64,000 nt of DNA, from contig NZ_JAUHJQ010000012.1 in the NCBI RefSeq assembly GCF_030412965.1, forward strand, positions 15,785 to 79,784. The letters run 5' to 3'. Numbering within the stretch: the stretch's first letter is position 1; the number at the start of each line of letters is the position of its first letter. Position numbers and translations under genes: made by a program. The notes beneath the pieces were generated by a model. That model searched no databases and was not told the origin of the DNA. It saw only the letters and a list, made by a program, of their open reading frames with translations. Of the stretch, positions 8,406-17,482 are shown one piece after another. Origin of the DNA: Nocardioides oceani (GTDB lineage Bacteria > Actinomycetota > Actinomycetes > Propionibacteriales > Nocardioidaceae).

Positions 8406-9273
8406 TCGCGACCGCCGCCGCCTCCGCGACCGCCGACTCCGGCACCTCGCCGTCGGCGTGCTGGGACCGGACCAGGACGGCCAGCACCCAGGGGTCGCGC
8501 CCCGGCGGCCAGAGCACGGCCACGTCGTTGACGGTGCCGTGCCCACCAGTGCCCGTCTTGTCGCCGACCCGCCAGCCGGCCGGCACCGCCGCGCGGATCC
8601 GTGCGTCGCCGGTGGTGGCGTCGACCATCAGCCCGGTCAGCAGGTCACGGGCGCCCTCCTCCAGCGCGCCGCCCAGCAGGAGCGCGGCGTAGGTCGACGC
8701 GAGCGCGGCCGGCGAGGTCGTGTCCCGCGGGTCGCCGGGCACGTGCTCGTTGAGCGCCGGCTCCCAGCGGTCGAGGCGGGTGATGTCGTCGCCGAGGGCG
8801 CGCAGGTACGCCGTCACCGTGGCCGGGCCGCCCAGCTCGGCGAGCAGGGCGTTGGCTGCCTCGTTGTCGCTGTCGCGGACCGCCGCGGTGATCCACGCCC
8901 GCATGCGGGGGTCCGGCGCTCCGTCGCGGGCGAGCAGCGCCGCCGCCACGAGGGGCTTGACGGTGGAGCAGAGCGCCAGGCGGGTGTCGGCGCGGTGGGC
9001 GAGGAGCAGCCCGGTCGTGTCGGCGGCGGCCAGCCCGACGACGGCGTCGTGCTCGTCCTCGATGCGGCGCAGCTCCTCCCGGCCGGCGCCCAGCGCGGGC
9101 GCGCCCACAGGTGGTTCCCGCCGAGGCGACGGCGAGGGCGACGGCGACTTCGACGGCGACTTCGACGGCGACTTCGAGGGCGAGGCGGGGGCCGGGTCGT
9201 CGGAGCCGCAGGCGGCGAGCGCGGTCAGGCCGAGACCGAGCAGCGCCGAGCGTCGTGCCAGGAGGGACCTCAC
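8392..9273 (-). CDS. Class A beta-lactamase, predicted lipoprotein
   Basis: A 293-residue serine beta-lactamase with all class A motifs: S103-TVK106, S135-DN137, E171-PALN175 and K239-TG. The N-terminus (ARRSALLGLGLTALAAC) has a lipobox with Cys22 and a twin arginine, so it is probably a membrane-anchored lipoprotein, possibly exported by Tat. A Ser/Pro/Lys spacer with repeated SPSK units (about 31-50) separates the anchor from the catalytic domain. GTG 9273 has a GGGAGGA ribosome site. No regulator of the BlaI/BlaR or AmpR kind lies beside it. It should hydrolyse penicillins at the cell surface; the spectrum cannot be read from sequence. Confidence 0.93.
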   Translation of the reverse strand: MRSLLARRSALLGLGLTALAACGSDDPAPASPSKSPSKSPSKSPSPSPSPRREPPVGAPALGAGREELRRIEDEHDAVVGLAAADTTGLLLAHRADTRLALCSTVKPLVAAALLARDGAPDPRMRAWITAAVRDSDNEAANALLAELGGPATVTAYLRALGDDITRLDRWEPALNEHVPGDPRDTTSPAALASTYAALLLGGALEEGARDLLTGLMVDATTGDARIRAAVPAGWRVGDKTGTGGHGTVNDVAVLWPPGRDPWVLAVLVRSQHADGEVPESAVAEAAAVAIRYV

Positions 9274-9334
9274 GGACCCATCCTCCCGGTGGCCGCTCGG
9301 CCCGGTGCTCCCGGGCGACCGGACGGTGCGCCCC

Positions 9335-9340
9335 TACACT
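9335..9340 (+). promoter_or_regulatory. -10 box of leaderless promoter for carboxyltransferase gene
   Basis: TACACT, 7 bases before the GTG at 9348. Confidence 0.5.
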
Positions 9341-9347
9341 CCGCTGC

Positions 9348-10883
9348 GTGCCGATCCGCCAGGAGCTCCTCGACCTGCTCGCCCGGCGGGCGCTGACGGA
9401 GGACGCGGCGCGTCCCGAGGCCGTCGCCCGGCTGCACGCCCGCGGCGGGCGCACCGCGCGGGAGAACGTCGCCGCGCTCGTCGACCCCGGCAGCTTCGTG
9501 GAGTACGGCCGGTTCGTCACCGCCGCCCAGGAGGGACGGCGCGACCTCGACGACCTCCTCGACCGGACCGTCGCGGACGGCATCGTCGGCGGGCTCGCGA
9601 CCGTCGGTGGACGCCAGTGCGCGGTGCTGTCCTACGACTACCTCGTCATGGCCGGCACCCAGGGCATGCGCGGCCACCGCAAGACCGACCGGCTCCTCGA
9701 CGTGGTCGAGCGGCTCGAGCTGCCGACCGTCTTCTTCGCCGCCGGAGGTGGTGGCCGGCCCGGCGACTCCGACATCCCGCTGGTGTCCGCGCTCGACGTC
9801 ACCACCTTCGCCGCGTGGGCGCGGCTCTCGGGACGGGTGGCGCGGATCGCGGTCGTCGACGACAACTGCTTCGCGGGCAACGCCGTCGTCGCCGGGTGCG
9901 CCGACCTCGTCGTGGCCACCGAGCGGGCCTCGCTCGGCATGGGCGGGCCGGCCATGATCGCCGGTGGCGGGCTCGGCGACGTCGCCGCCGAGGACGTCGG
10001 GCCGATCGACGTGATGACGGCCAACGGCGTCGTGGACGTGGTCGCCGAGGACGACGAGGTGGTCGAGGTCGCGCAGCGGCTGCTCGGCTACTTCCTCGGC
10101 CCGGTCGACGAGTGGACCGCCCCCGACCAGGCCCCGCTGCGCGACGCGGTCCCCGACGGCGAGCGGACGGCGTACGACGTCGAGCCGGTCGTGGAGACGT
10201 TGTGCGACGTCGACAGCGTGACCGTGCTCCGGCCTTCGTTCGCCCCCGAGCTGCTCACCGCACTCGGTCGCATCGAGGGCCGGACGGTCGGGGTGCTCGC
10301 CAACGACACCCGCCACATGGCCGGCGCGATCACCGCGGACGCCGGCGACAAGGCGGCACGCTTCCTGCAGCTGTGCGATGCCCACGGCTTCCCGGTCGTC
10401 TCGCTCGTCGACACCCCCGGGATGATGGTCGGACCCGACGCGGAGCGGACCGGGCTCGTGCGGCACACCTCGCGCCTGCTCGTGGTCGGGGCGCAGCTCA
10501 CGGTGCCGCTCGTCGGCGTGGTGCTGCGGCGTGCGTACGGGCTCGGCGCCCAGGCGATGCTCGGCGGCAGCACCCACGAGCCGCTGCTGACCCTCGCCTG
10601 GCCCGGCGCGCACCTGGGCGCCATGGGCCTCGAGGGCGCCGTGCGGCTCGCCATGCGACGCGAGCTGGAGGCGATCGAGGACGACGCCGAGCGCGAGCGG
10701 ACCGTGCAGGAGCTGACCGCCTTCGCACGCAAGCGGTCCTCGGCGCTCAACGTGGCCCGCCACTTCGAGATCGACGACGTCATCGACCCGGCCGAGACGC
10801 GGCACCTCCTCGCCCGCGTCATCGACGCCGCCGCCCGCGACGACCGGCTGGTCGGCTCCCGGCGGTCCGTCGACACCTGGTAG
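9348..10883 (+). CDS. Acyl-CoA carboxylase carboxyltransferase (beta) subunit
   Basis: A 511-residue biotin-dependent carboxyltransferase with tandem crotonase-like halves: an N-terminal half (about 30-260; GRFVTAAQ..., FFAAGGGGRPGD, GNAVVAGCADLVVA) and a C-terminal half (about 270-500; GVLANDTRHMAGAI, PVVSLVDTPGMMVG, YGLGAQAMLGG). It transfers carboxylate from carboxybiotin to an acyl-CoA such as acetyl-, propionyl- or a longer acyl-CoA. No biotin carboxylase or carrier gene is adjacent, so its partner is elsewhere. The frame is open from 9111, but GTG 9348 with a TACACT box starts where family homology starts. Substrate unknown. Confidence 0.9.
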   Translation: MPIRQELLDLLARRALTEDAARPEAVARLHARGGRTARENVAALVDPGSFVEYGRFVTAAQEGRRDLDDLLDRTVADGIVGGLATVGGRQCAVLSYDYLVMAGTQGMRGHRKTDRLLDVVERLELPTVFFAAGGGGRPGDSDIPLVSALDVTTFAAWARLSGRVARIAVVDDNCFAGNAVVAGCADLVVATERASLGMGGPAMIAGGGLGDVAAEDVGPIDVMTANGVVDVVAEDDEVVEVAQRLLGYFLGPVDEWTAPDQAPLRDAVPDGERTAYDVEPVVETLCDVDSVTVLRPSFAPELLTALGRIEGRTVGVLANDTRHMAGAITADAGDKAARFLQLCDAHGFPVVSLVDTPGMMVGPDAERTGLVRHTSRLLVVGAQLTVPLVGVVLRRAYGLGAQAMLGGSTHEPLLTLAWPGAHLGAMGLEGAVRLAMRRELEAIEDDAERERTVQELTAFARKRSSALNVARHFEIDDVIDPAETRHLLARVIDAAARDDRLVGSRRSVDTW

Positions 10884-10938
10884 GCCCGCGTTCCGCCGGT
10901 CCTGTGGATGGCCGGCTGCGCCTGTCCGCGGCTCGTCC

Positions 10939-10944
10939 TAGGGT
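10939..10944 (+). promoter_or_regulatory. -10 box of leaderless promoter for DUF222/HNH gene
   Basis: TAGGGT, 7 bases before the GTG at 10952. Confidence 0.55.
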
Positions 10945-10951
10945 CACCGGC

Positions 10952-12274
10952 GTGCCCGAGCCGACGCCTCCCGACGCCGGGATGCTGCGCGCCTCGACCA
11001 TCGACGGCGTCCGCGCCGCGCTGTCCGCCGCGCTCGATGCACCGTCCGGACTGGATGACGCCGAACGGGTGGACTCCATCACCGCCCTGGAGGACCTGGT
11101 CCGGGTCGCGACCGCCGCCCAGGCGGCCCTGGCCCGCGAGCTGGACGCCTCGCAACGCGCCGCGCAGGCCGGGGCCGGGGTGCCTCCCGCCCGCCGCGGC
11201 CGTGGGGTCGCCGCGCAGGTGGGCCTGGCCCGCAAGGAGTCCCACCACCGCGGCCAGCGCCACCTCGGACTGGCGAAGGTCGTGGCCGCCGAGATGCCGC
11301 TGCTGTGGGCGGCGTGGCGGCAGGGGAAGGTCACCGAGTACGGCGCCACCCTGGCCGCCCGCGAGACCGCCTGCCTGGAGCTGGAGGACCGGCGCGAGGT
11401 CGACCGGCTCCTGGCGTCCGACCCCGAGGCGCTGGACCGGATGAACGATCGCGACATCGCCTCGGCGTGCCGACGGCACGCAGCGCGCCTGGACGCCGCC
11501 GCGGTCGTGCGCAGGCAGCGGCAGGCGACGGCGGACCGACGCGTGACGATCCGACCCGCGCCGGACGCCATGGTCTACCTGACCGCCCTGCTGCCCGCGG
11601 CGGAGGGAGTCGCGGCGTACGCAGCGCTCGTCAAGGCCGCCGACCGCGCCCGGGCGGACGGCGCGGACGACCGCGGCAAGGGCCAAGTCATGGCCGACAC
11701 CCTGGTGAGCAACGTGCTCGGTGGTCACGAGGCCAACGGCGGTCCGAGGATCGAGCTCGGTCTCGTGATGTCGGACCAGGTGGTGTTCGGGGAGTCCGAC
11801 GAGCCGGCCCACGTCGACGGCTTCGGGTGGGTTCCCGCCGAGCTGGGCCTGGAGGTCCTGGCAGGCGCGCTCAGCAGGGGCGACGAGGTCTGGCTGCGGC
11901 GGCTGTACGCCGGCCCGCAGACCGGCGAGCTCGTCGCGATGGACTCCCGGGCCCGGAGGTTCCCCCGGGCGCTCGCCCGCCTCATCCGCCTCCGCGACCA
12001 GGTGTGTCGCACCCCGTGGTGCGGTGCACCGATCCGGCACCAGGACCACGCCCGGTCCGTCGCCGATGGCGGGGAGACGACCGGCCGGAACGGACAGGGC
12101 CTGTGCCAGGCCTGCAACCACGCGAAGCAGGCACCGGGATGGGAGGCCGAGCCGTCCGACGACGGTGTCGAGACCACCACGCCGACCGGGCACCGACATC
12201 ACAGCCGGCCCCCCACCCTGGTGACCGTCCGCCGGGGGCCACCGATCCGCCTCGAGTTCGTCCTGGCCACCTGA
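10952..12274 (+). CDS. DUF222 / HNH endonuclease domain protein (13E12-repeat type)
   Basis: A 440-residue protein with an alpha-helical DUF222 region (about 30-320) and a C-terminal HNH zinc domain (about 350-400): CRTPWC, then HQDHARSVADGGETTGRNGQGLCQACNHAK. This architecture is abundant in actinobacteria, often in many copies per genome, and is the same type as the mycobacterial 13E12 family. The HNH motif predicts metal-dependent DNA cleavage but the biological role is unknown. GTG 10952 is chosen over ATG 10982 because a TAGGGT box lies 7 bases before it. No flanking repeats or recombinase mark it as mobile here. Confidence 0.88.
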   Translation: MPEPTPPDAGMLRASTIDGVRAALSAALDAPSGLDDAERVDSITALEDLVRVATAAQAALARELDASQRAAQAGAGVPPARRGRGVAAQVGLARKESHHRGQRHLGLAKVVAAEMPLLWAAWRQGKVTEYGATLAARETACLELEDRREVDRLLASDPEALDRMNDRDIASACRRHAARLDAAAVVRRQRQATADRRVTIRPAPDAMVYLTALLPAAEGVAAYAALVKAADRARADGADDRGKGQVMADTLVSNVLGGHEANGGPRIELGLVMSDQVVFGESDEPAHVDGFGWVPAELGLEVLAGALSRGDEVWLRRLYAGPQTGELVAMDSRARRFPRALARLIRLRDQVCRTPWCGAPIRHQDHARSVADGGETTGRNGQGLCQACNHAKQAPGWEAEPSDDGVETTTPTGHRHHSRPPTLVTVRRGPPIRLEFVLAT

Positions 12275-12300
12275 CCCGGCGAGGGCCCCTCGTGGGTCAG
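12271..12300. terminator. Nested inverted repeat between convergent genes
   Basis: CTGACCC and GGGTCAG form the outer stem and CGAGGG / CCCTCG the inner one. The outer arms contain the stop codons of both converging genes. It is a likely two-way terminator, without a U-run. Confidence 0.55.
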
Positions 12301-12836
12301 CCCCGGCGACGGTCCGGCTGGACGCGCAGCGCGCCCAGGGTCGTCGCGAGCATCTCGTAGTGACCGACCAGCATCAGCAGCTCGATGCAGGTCGGCTCGT
12401 CGAGCTCGGCACGCAGCTCGGTCCACGTCGCGTCCGAGAGGTCGCGGGTCGTGTGGAGCTCGTCGGTCGCCCGCAGGAGCAGCCGTTCGCGAGGCGACCA
12501 CCCCGGGGCTTCCGGCCCGTCCGAGACCCGGTCGATCTCGTCGTCGCCGAGCCCGGCACGACGCCCGAGCCCGCGGTGCTGCGTCGCCTCGTACTCGCTG
12601 CCGGTCAGGTGCGCGACCCGCAGGATGACCAGCTCGGTCTCGCGACGGGGGAGCCGGCCGCCGGGCATCATCCGGCCCGCGAAGTGCAGCCAGCCCCGGA
12701 ACAGCCGGCGGTGCCGCCCAAGGGTCAGGAACACGGCCGGCGGTTCCGTGCCGGAGACCCGACCGGCGAGGTGGGCGAAGGCCCAGGTTGCCAAGCCGAC
12801 GTCGCGTCGGGTGCCGGGCGTGATCCGCGCGCTCAT
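12297..12836 (-). CDS. Carboxymuconolactone decarboxylase-like (AhpD-fold) protein
   Basis: A 179-residue all-helical protein. The central stretch RRETELVILRVAHLTGSEYEATQHRGLGRRAGL is the classic core of the CMD/AhpD fold. It lacks the CxxC redox pair of AhpD, so a peroxidase-type role is unlikely; a lactone- or acid-processing role is possible. The frame extends to 13862 only as a shadow of the opposite gene; the ATG at 12836 has a GGAG-like ribosome site. It is convergent with the HNH gene and divergent from the next gene. Function not assignable beyond fold. Confidence 0.82.
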   Translation of the reverse strand: MSARITPGTRRDVGLATWAFAHLAGRVSGTEPPAVFLTLGRHRRLFRGWLHFAGRMMPGGRLPRRETELVILRVAHLTGSEYEATQHRGLGRRAGLGDDEIDRVSDGPEAPGWSPRERLLLRATDELHTTRDLSDATWTELRAELDEPTCIELLMLVGHYEMLATTLGALRVQPDRRRG

Positions 12837-13016
12837 GCCGCCTGCTCCGACCGGTGCGCCTGCTCGACGGGCGGCGGCGCCGTCGTGACATCTGGGCTCA
12901 TGATCCGCATGAGCATCCGGTACCCCGCCCGCGTCGGCGCGGCAGGTCCGCGCAGGCGGTCGGCGCCCTCGCGCGGCGCGCCGCACCGCCGGTGTCGCGC
13001 CGAGGTGCGGACGTGG

Positions 13017-13022
13017 TAGCCA
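13017..13022 (+). promoter_or_regulatory. Candidate -10 box for the SCP2-like gene
   Basis: TAGCCA, 6 bases before the GTG at 13029. It ends in A and not T, so it is weaker than the others. Confidence 0.35.
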
Positions 13023-13028
13023 GGGCTC

Positions 13029-13973
13029 GTGACCGCGACCCTCCTGGACAAGCTCCGCACCGCCGACCGGGCCACGGCCGACCGGTTCTTCGCCGAGACA
13101 CCCGCCGAGGAGCTCGTCGCCGCGGTAGCCGCAGCCGATGACGACCAGCTGCTGCAGCTGATCGGCCAGGAGGAGGTCCGCGCCGCGGCGGTGCCCGGCA
13201 TCCTCCGGCGGATGGAGGAGTACGCCGACGCCGACCGCCTCGCGGCGGTGTCCGGCATGGTGCGCTTCGACCTGCGGCGCAACGGCCGGTTGCTGGAGAG
13301 CCACGCGATCCGGCTCGACCACGGCACGGTCGGGCTGGTGGTCGACCCGGAGGCCGCAGCCGGCGCAGACGTCGTGCTGACCACGAGCCTGCTGCGTTTC
13401 GTGCGGCTCGTCTCGGGCCAGCGCAACGCGGGGCTGGAGTACCTCTGCGGCGGGCTCGACGTCGAGGGCGACGCGCTGCTGGCGCTCTCCGTCGGAGCGG
13501 TGTTCCGCGTGCCGGGCCACACCGGCGCCGCGGTCGACCCGACCGCCCTGGACCCCGACGCGGTGGCGCGAGCCGTGGGCGAGGCGAGCACCGACCACCT
13601 GCGTCGCGTGATGGCCGGTGGTTTCCGTCCGATCGTGCTCGAGGAGGTCTTCCGCCGGCTGCCGTCGTTCGTCGACGGTCGCAGGGCGGCGCGGCTCGAC
13701 CTGACGGTGGGCTTCCGGCTCGGCGGCGGCCCGGGGGAGCCGGACCGCTACGTCGTCGCGCTTCGCGAGGGCGCGGCCGTCGTCACGCGCGGCGACGAGG
13801 GCCACCGCGACGCGACGATCGTCTGCGAGGCCCACGACTTCCTGCGCCTGGCCACCGGCCACCTCGGCGCCGTCGCCGGCGTGCTGAAGGGTCGGCTGGG
13901 GGTCAAGGGGGACAAGTCCAAGGCGCTGCAGCTCGCCTCGGTGATCCAGTTCCCCGCCGGCGCGGACGCCTGA
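13029..13973 (+). CDS. SCP2-sterol-binding-like domain protein
   Basis: A 314-residue soluble protein that reads as two copies of an SCP2-like alpha/beta domain (about 60-160 and 210-310), each with an amphipathic strand-rich segment (FDLRRNGRLLESHAIRLDHGTVGLVV; VGFRLGGGPGEPDRYVVAL) and an ALLALSVGAV / FLRLATGHLGAVAGVLKGRLGVKGDKSKALQL type helical end. Such domains bind lipids or sterols. In a window rich in steroid genes a lipid-carrier role is attractive, but it has no KstR-type box. The N-terminal 60 residues are helical and unassigned. Family assignment is from pattern memory and moderately sure. Confidence 0.65.
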   Translation: MTATLLDKLRTADRATADRFFAETPAEELVAAVAAADDDQLLQLIGQEEVRAAAVPGILRRMEEYADADRLAAVSGMVRFDLRRNGRLLESHAIRLDHGTVGLVVDPEAAAGADVVLTTSLLRFVRLVSGQRNAGLEYLCGGLDVEGDALLALSVGAVFRVPGHTGAAVDPTALDPDAVARAVGEASTDHLRRVMAGGFRPIVLEEVFRRLPSFVDGRRAARLDLTVGFRLGGGPGEPDRYVVALREGAAVVTRGDEGHRDATIVCEAHDFLRLATGHLGAVAGVLKGRLGVKGDKSKALQLASVIQFPAGADA

Positions 13974-14001
13974 GCGGCCGGGCGAGCAGGAGGAGAGCCG
14001 G

Positions 14002-15264
14002 TCAGAGCAGGGGGCGCAGCGGGCGCAGCAGCGACTCGGTGAACCGGCGGTGCAGGTCGCGTGCCTCCCACTCGCCGCTGGTCAGCTCGATGGAGTTCGA
14101 CTCGTCGACGAGGTGGATCTCCTCGAGCGTCCGGGCGAGGGCGCCGTCGATGATCTCGACGTTGATCTCGTAGTTGCCCTGCAGGCTGAGCCGGTCGATG
14201 TTCGCGGTGCCGACCGTCGACCAGGTGCCGTCGACGGTGGCGGTCTTGGCGTGCACCATCGCGTCCTTGAACCGGAAGATCCGCACGCCCGCGTCGAGCA
14301 GCTGGGAGAAGTAGCCGCGCGAGATCCAGTCGGCGACGACGTGGTTGGACTTCAGCGGCACCAGCAGCCGGACGTCGACCCCGCGGCGCGCAGCGTCCTT
14401 GAGCGCGTCGACCAGCTGCTGGTCGGGCAGGAAGTAGGCCTGGGTGATCCAGATGTTGCGGCTGGCGCGGTTGAACGCCTCGAGGTACATGCCCCGGATG
14501 GGGAACATCCACAGCCGGGGGATGTTGCGCTGGAACCGGATCATCGGCTCCCACGTCGACGCGGTCTCCAGCAGCAGCGGCCGCTCGCTGTGCCCGATCC
14601 TGCGGCGGCGGTGCAGGTTCCAGAAGTCGGCGAAGGCGCGCTTGAGGTCCCAGACGCCGGGTCCGGTGATCCGGACGTGGGTGTCGCGCCACTCGGTCTC
14701 GTACGCCGCACCGACGTTGTAGCCCCCGACGAACCCGACCGCGTCGTCGACGACGAGCACCTTGCGGTGGTCGCGCCCGTAGCGGCCGAGGTCGAAGAAG
14801 CGCCAGCCGGCGCCGTACACCGGGTAGCGCAGCACCTTCAGCGACGGCGGGAACCGCTTGAACCTGGGCGAGACCACCAGGTTCGCGAAGCCGTCGTAGA
14901 TGCAGTAGACGTCGACGCCACGCGCCGCCGCGTCGACGAGCGCCTGCTTGAACCGCTCGCCGACCGCGTCGCCCTTCCAGATGTAGGTCTCGAAGAGCAC
15001 CTGTCGCTTGGCGCCGGCGATCGCGGCGAGCATGTCCTCGTAGAGGTCCTTGCCGTAGGTGTAGACGGTGACCTCGCCCTCGCCGACCGCGACCGGCGAC
15101 GGCGGGGTGACGGGGAACGGCTTGGGCTTCTTGCCGCGGCGGCGGTAGGAGTCGACCAGTGACATGCCGATGGCGAGCGCCAGCTGGACGCCGAAGACGG
15201 TCATCAAGGTGACGCGGAGGTACCGGAGCAGCCGCTCGATCACGAGCTGGCGGCGGACGGTCAC
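14002..15264 (-). CDS. Phospholipase D-like protein, cardiolipin synthase type
   Basis: A 420-residue protein with one N-terminal membrane helix (about 17-36) and two HKD half-sites: H166-RK168 with D173 and H338-AK340 with D345. Two such motifs with a short anchor are typical of bacterial cardiolipin synthases, which join two phosphatidylglycerols. The open frame reaches 15357, but GTG 15264 is chosen: TAGATT lies 7 bases upstream, and the longer version would run into the uvrB start. It is divergent from uvrB with a 91-base spacer. A more general transphosphatidylase or nuclease-like role cannot be excluded. Confidence 0.87.
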   Translation of the reverse strand: MTVRRQLVIERLLRYLRVTLMTVFGVQLALAIGMSLVDSYRRRGKKPKPFPVTPPSPVAVGEGEVTVYTYGKDLYEDMLAAIAGAKRQVLFETYIWKGDAVGERFKQALVDAAARGVDVYCIYDGFANLVVSPRFKRFPPSLKVLRYPVYGAGWRFFDLGRYGRDHRKVLVVDDAVGFVGGYNVGAAYETEWRDTHVRITGPGVWDLKRAFADFWNLHRRRRIGHSERPLLLETASTWEPMIRFQRNIPRLWMFPIRGMYLEAFNRASRNIWITQAYFLPDQQLVDALKDAARRGVDVRLLVPLKSNHVVADWISRGYFSQLLDAGVRIFRFKDAMVHAKTATVDGTWSTVGTANIDRLSLQGNYEINVEIIDGALARTLEEIHLVDESNSIELTSGEWEARDLHRRFTESLLRPLRPLL

Positions 15265-15271
15265 GAGGCCC

Positions 15272-15277
15272 AATCTA
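15272..15277 (-). promoter_or_regulatory. -10 box of leaderless promoter for PLD-like gene
   Basis: TAGATT on the minus strand, 7 bases before the GTG at 15264. Confidence 0.5.
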
Positions 15278-15342
15278 GGGCACCGGCGCCCGGTCCGCGT
15301 CGGCGGGAGCGGCGCCGGGCCGGCACTGTCGGCGGGCCCGCG

Positions 15343-15348
15343 TACGCT
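15343..15348 (+). promoter_or_regulatory. -10 box of leaderless promoter for uvrB
   Basis: TACGCT, 7 bases before the ATG at 15356. Confidence 0.5.
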
Positions 15349-15355
15349 CGAAGCC

Positions 15356-17482
15356 ATGCGTCCAGTGACCGATCTCGAGCGCCGTGTCGCCCCGTTCCAG
15401 GTGGTCTCCGACTACCAGCCCTCGGGGGACCAGCCGGCCGCGATCAAGGAGATCACGAAGCGGATCAAGGCCGGCGAGGAGGACGTCGTGCTGCTCGGCG
15501 CCACCGGCACCGGCAAGACCGCGACGGTCGCCTGGGTCGCCGAGCAGGTGCAGCGGCCGATGCTGGTCATGCAGCCCAACAAGACGCTGGCCGCGCAGTT
15601 CGCCAACGAGCTGCGGCAGCTGTTCCCCGACAACGCGGTCGAGTACTTCGTCTCCTACTACGACTACTACCAGCCCGAGGCGTACGTCCCGCAGACCGAC
15701 ACCTACATCGAGAAGGACTCCTCGATCAACGAGGAGGTCGAGCGACTGCGGCACTCCGCGACCAACAGCCTGCTGACCCGCCGCGACGTCATCGTGGTCA
15801 GCACGGTCTCCTGCATCTACGGCCTCGGCACGCCGCAGGAGTACGTGGACCGGATGATCCGCCTCAAGGTCGGCGAGGAGCACGACCGCGACTCGATCCT
15901 GCGCCGGCTGGTGGAGATCCAGTACACCCGCAACGACATGTCCTTCACCCGCGGCACCTTCCGCGTCCGCGGCGACACCCTCGAGATCTTCCCGGTCTAC
16001 GAGGAGCACGCGGTCCGCATCGAGTTCTTCGGCGACGAGATCGAGCGGCTGATGACGCTGCACGCGGTCACCGGCGAGGTGCTCACCGAGGACGAGGAGC
16101 TCTACGTCTTCCCCGCGACCCACTACGTCGCCGGCCCCGAGCGGATGGAGCGCGCGATCAAGGGGATCGAGCTCGAGCTGGAGGACCAGCTGGCGAAGTT
16201 CGAGCGCGAGGGCAAGATGCTGGAGGCCCAGCGGCTGCGGATGCGCACGACGTACGACATCGAGATGATGCGGCAGGTCGGCTCCTGCTCGGGGATCGAG
16301 AACTACTCGATGCACATCGACGGCCGCCCGCGCGGCTCGGCGCCCAACTGCCTGCTCGACTACTTCCCCGAGGACTTCATGCTCGTGGTGGACGAGTCGC
16401 ACGTGGCGGTGCCGCAGATCGGCGGCATGTACGAGGGCGACATGTCGCGCAAGCGCAACCTCGTCGACCACGGGTTCCGGCTGCCCAGCGCGATGGACAA
16501 CCGCCCGCTGCGGTGGGAGGAGTTCCTCGACCGGATCGGCCAGACGATCTACCTCTCCGCGACGCCGGGCGACTACGAGCTGGACAAGGTCGGCGGCGAC
16601 GTCGTCGAGCAGATCATCCGCCCGACCGGGTTGGTCGATCCCGAGGTCGTGGTGAAGCCGACGAAGGGCCAGATCGACGACCTCATCCACGAGATCCGGC
16701 TGCGCGTGGACCGCAACGAGCGTGTCCTGGTCACCACGCTGACCAAGAAGATGTCCGAGGACCTCACCGACTACCTCCTCGACGCCGGCATCCGCACCCG
16801 CTACCTCCACTCCGAGGTCGACACCCTCAAGCGGATCGAGCTGCTGCGCGACCTCCGGCTGGGGGAGTACGACGTGCTCGTCGGCATCAACCTGCTGCGC
16901 GAGGGCCTGGACCTGCCCGAGGTCTCGCTGGTCTCGATCCTCGACGCCGACAAGGAGGGCTTCCTCCGGTCGGACAAGTCGCTGATCCAGACGATCGGCC
17001 GCGCGGCGCGCAACGTGTCGGGCCAGGTGCACATGTACGCCGACAAGATCACCCCGTCGATGGAGAACGCCATCGACGAGACCAACCGCCGTCGCGCCAT
17101 GCAGATCGCCTACAACACCGAGCACGGGATCAACCCGACCCCGCTGCGCAAGAAGATCGCCGACATCACCGAGATGCTCGCCCGCGAGGACGAGAGCACC
17201 CAGGCGCTCCTGGAGACCTGGGCCGGCACCGAGGCCAAGGGCCGCGCCGGCGGCGTCAAGACCAAGCAGCCCGTCCCGGCGCTGGGCAAGGAGTCGGCGG
17301 GCAAGCACGCCAAGGACCTCGCCGGCATGCCGAGCTCGGACCTCGCCCAGCTCATCCAGGACCTCACCGACCAGATGCGCACGGCGGCGGCCGAGCTGCA
17401 GTTCGAGCTGGCCGCGCGCCTGCGCGACGAGATCTCGGAGCTGAAGAAGGAGCTGCGGCAGATGATGGAGGCAACGAGGTAG
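15356..17482 (+). CDS. uvrB: UvrABC excinuclease subunit UvrB
   Basis: A 708-residue UvrB, full length. It starts with the typical FQVVSDYQPSGDQPAAI, has Walker A GATGTGKT (residues 48-55), the DNA-clamping beta-hairpin region (YYDYYQPEAYVPQTDTYIEKD), helicase motifs DESH and INLLREGLDLPE, and a C-terminal UVR helical pair (about 670-708) that recruits UvrC. It verifies DNA damage after UvrA loading and prepares the incision complex in nucleotide excision repair. Its TAG stop overlaps the GTG start of the MFS gene by one base, so the two are likely translationally coupled. Confidence 0.98.
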   Translation: MRPVTDLERRVAPFQVVSDYQPSGDQPAAIKEITKRIKAGEEDVVLLGATGTGKTATVAWVAEQVQRPMLVMQPNKTLAAQFANELRQLFPDNAVEYFVSYYDYYQPEAYVPQTDTYIEKDSSINEEVERLRHSATNSLLTRRDVIVVSTVSCIYGLGTPQEYVDRMIRLKVGEEHDRDSILRRLVEIQYTRNDMSFTRGTFRVRGDTLEIFPVYEEHAVRIEFFGDEIERLMTLHAVTGEVLTEDEELYVFPATHYVAGPERMERAIKGIELELEDQLAKFEREGKMLEAQRLRMRTTYDIEMMRQVGSCSGIENYSMHIDGRPRGSAPNCLLDYFPEDFMLVVDESHVAVPQIGGMYEGDMSRKRNLVDHGFRLPSAMDNRPLRWEEFLDRIGQTIYLSATPGDYELDKVGGDVVEQIIRPTGLVDPEVVVKPTKGQIDDLIHEIRLRVDRNERVLVTTLTKKMSEDLTDYLLDAGIRTRYLHSEVDTLKRIELLRDLRLGEYDVLVGINLLREGLDLPEVSLVSILDADKEGFLRSDKSLIQTIGRAARNVSGQVHMYADKITPSMENAIDETNRRRAMQIAYNTEHGINPTPLRKKIADITEMLAREDESTQALLETWAGTEAKGRAGGVKTKQPVPALGKESAGKHAKDLAGMPSSDLAQLIQDLTDQMRTAAAELQFELAARLRDEISELKKELRQMMEATR

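Noticed and set aside
9120..9180. Repeat array of GGCGACTTCGAC units as a regulatory repeat
   Set aside because: It is in frame within the beta-lactamase gene and simply encodes the SPSK spacer.
10952..12274. Mobile element based on the HNH domain
   Set aside because: No flanking direct or inverted repeats, reverse transcriptase or recombinase; DUF222-HNH genes are common as single genes in actinobacteria.
15265..15357. Longer N-terminus of the PLD-like protein starting at 15357
   Set aside because: It would reach into the uvrB start codon and adds 31 Pro/Arg-rich residues; GTG 15264 has a -10 box and begins just before the membrane helix.
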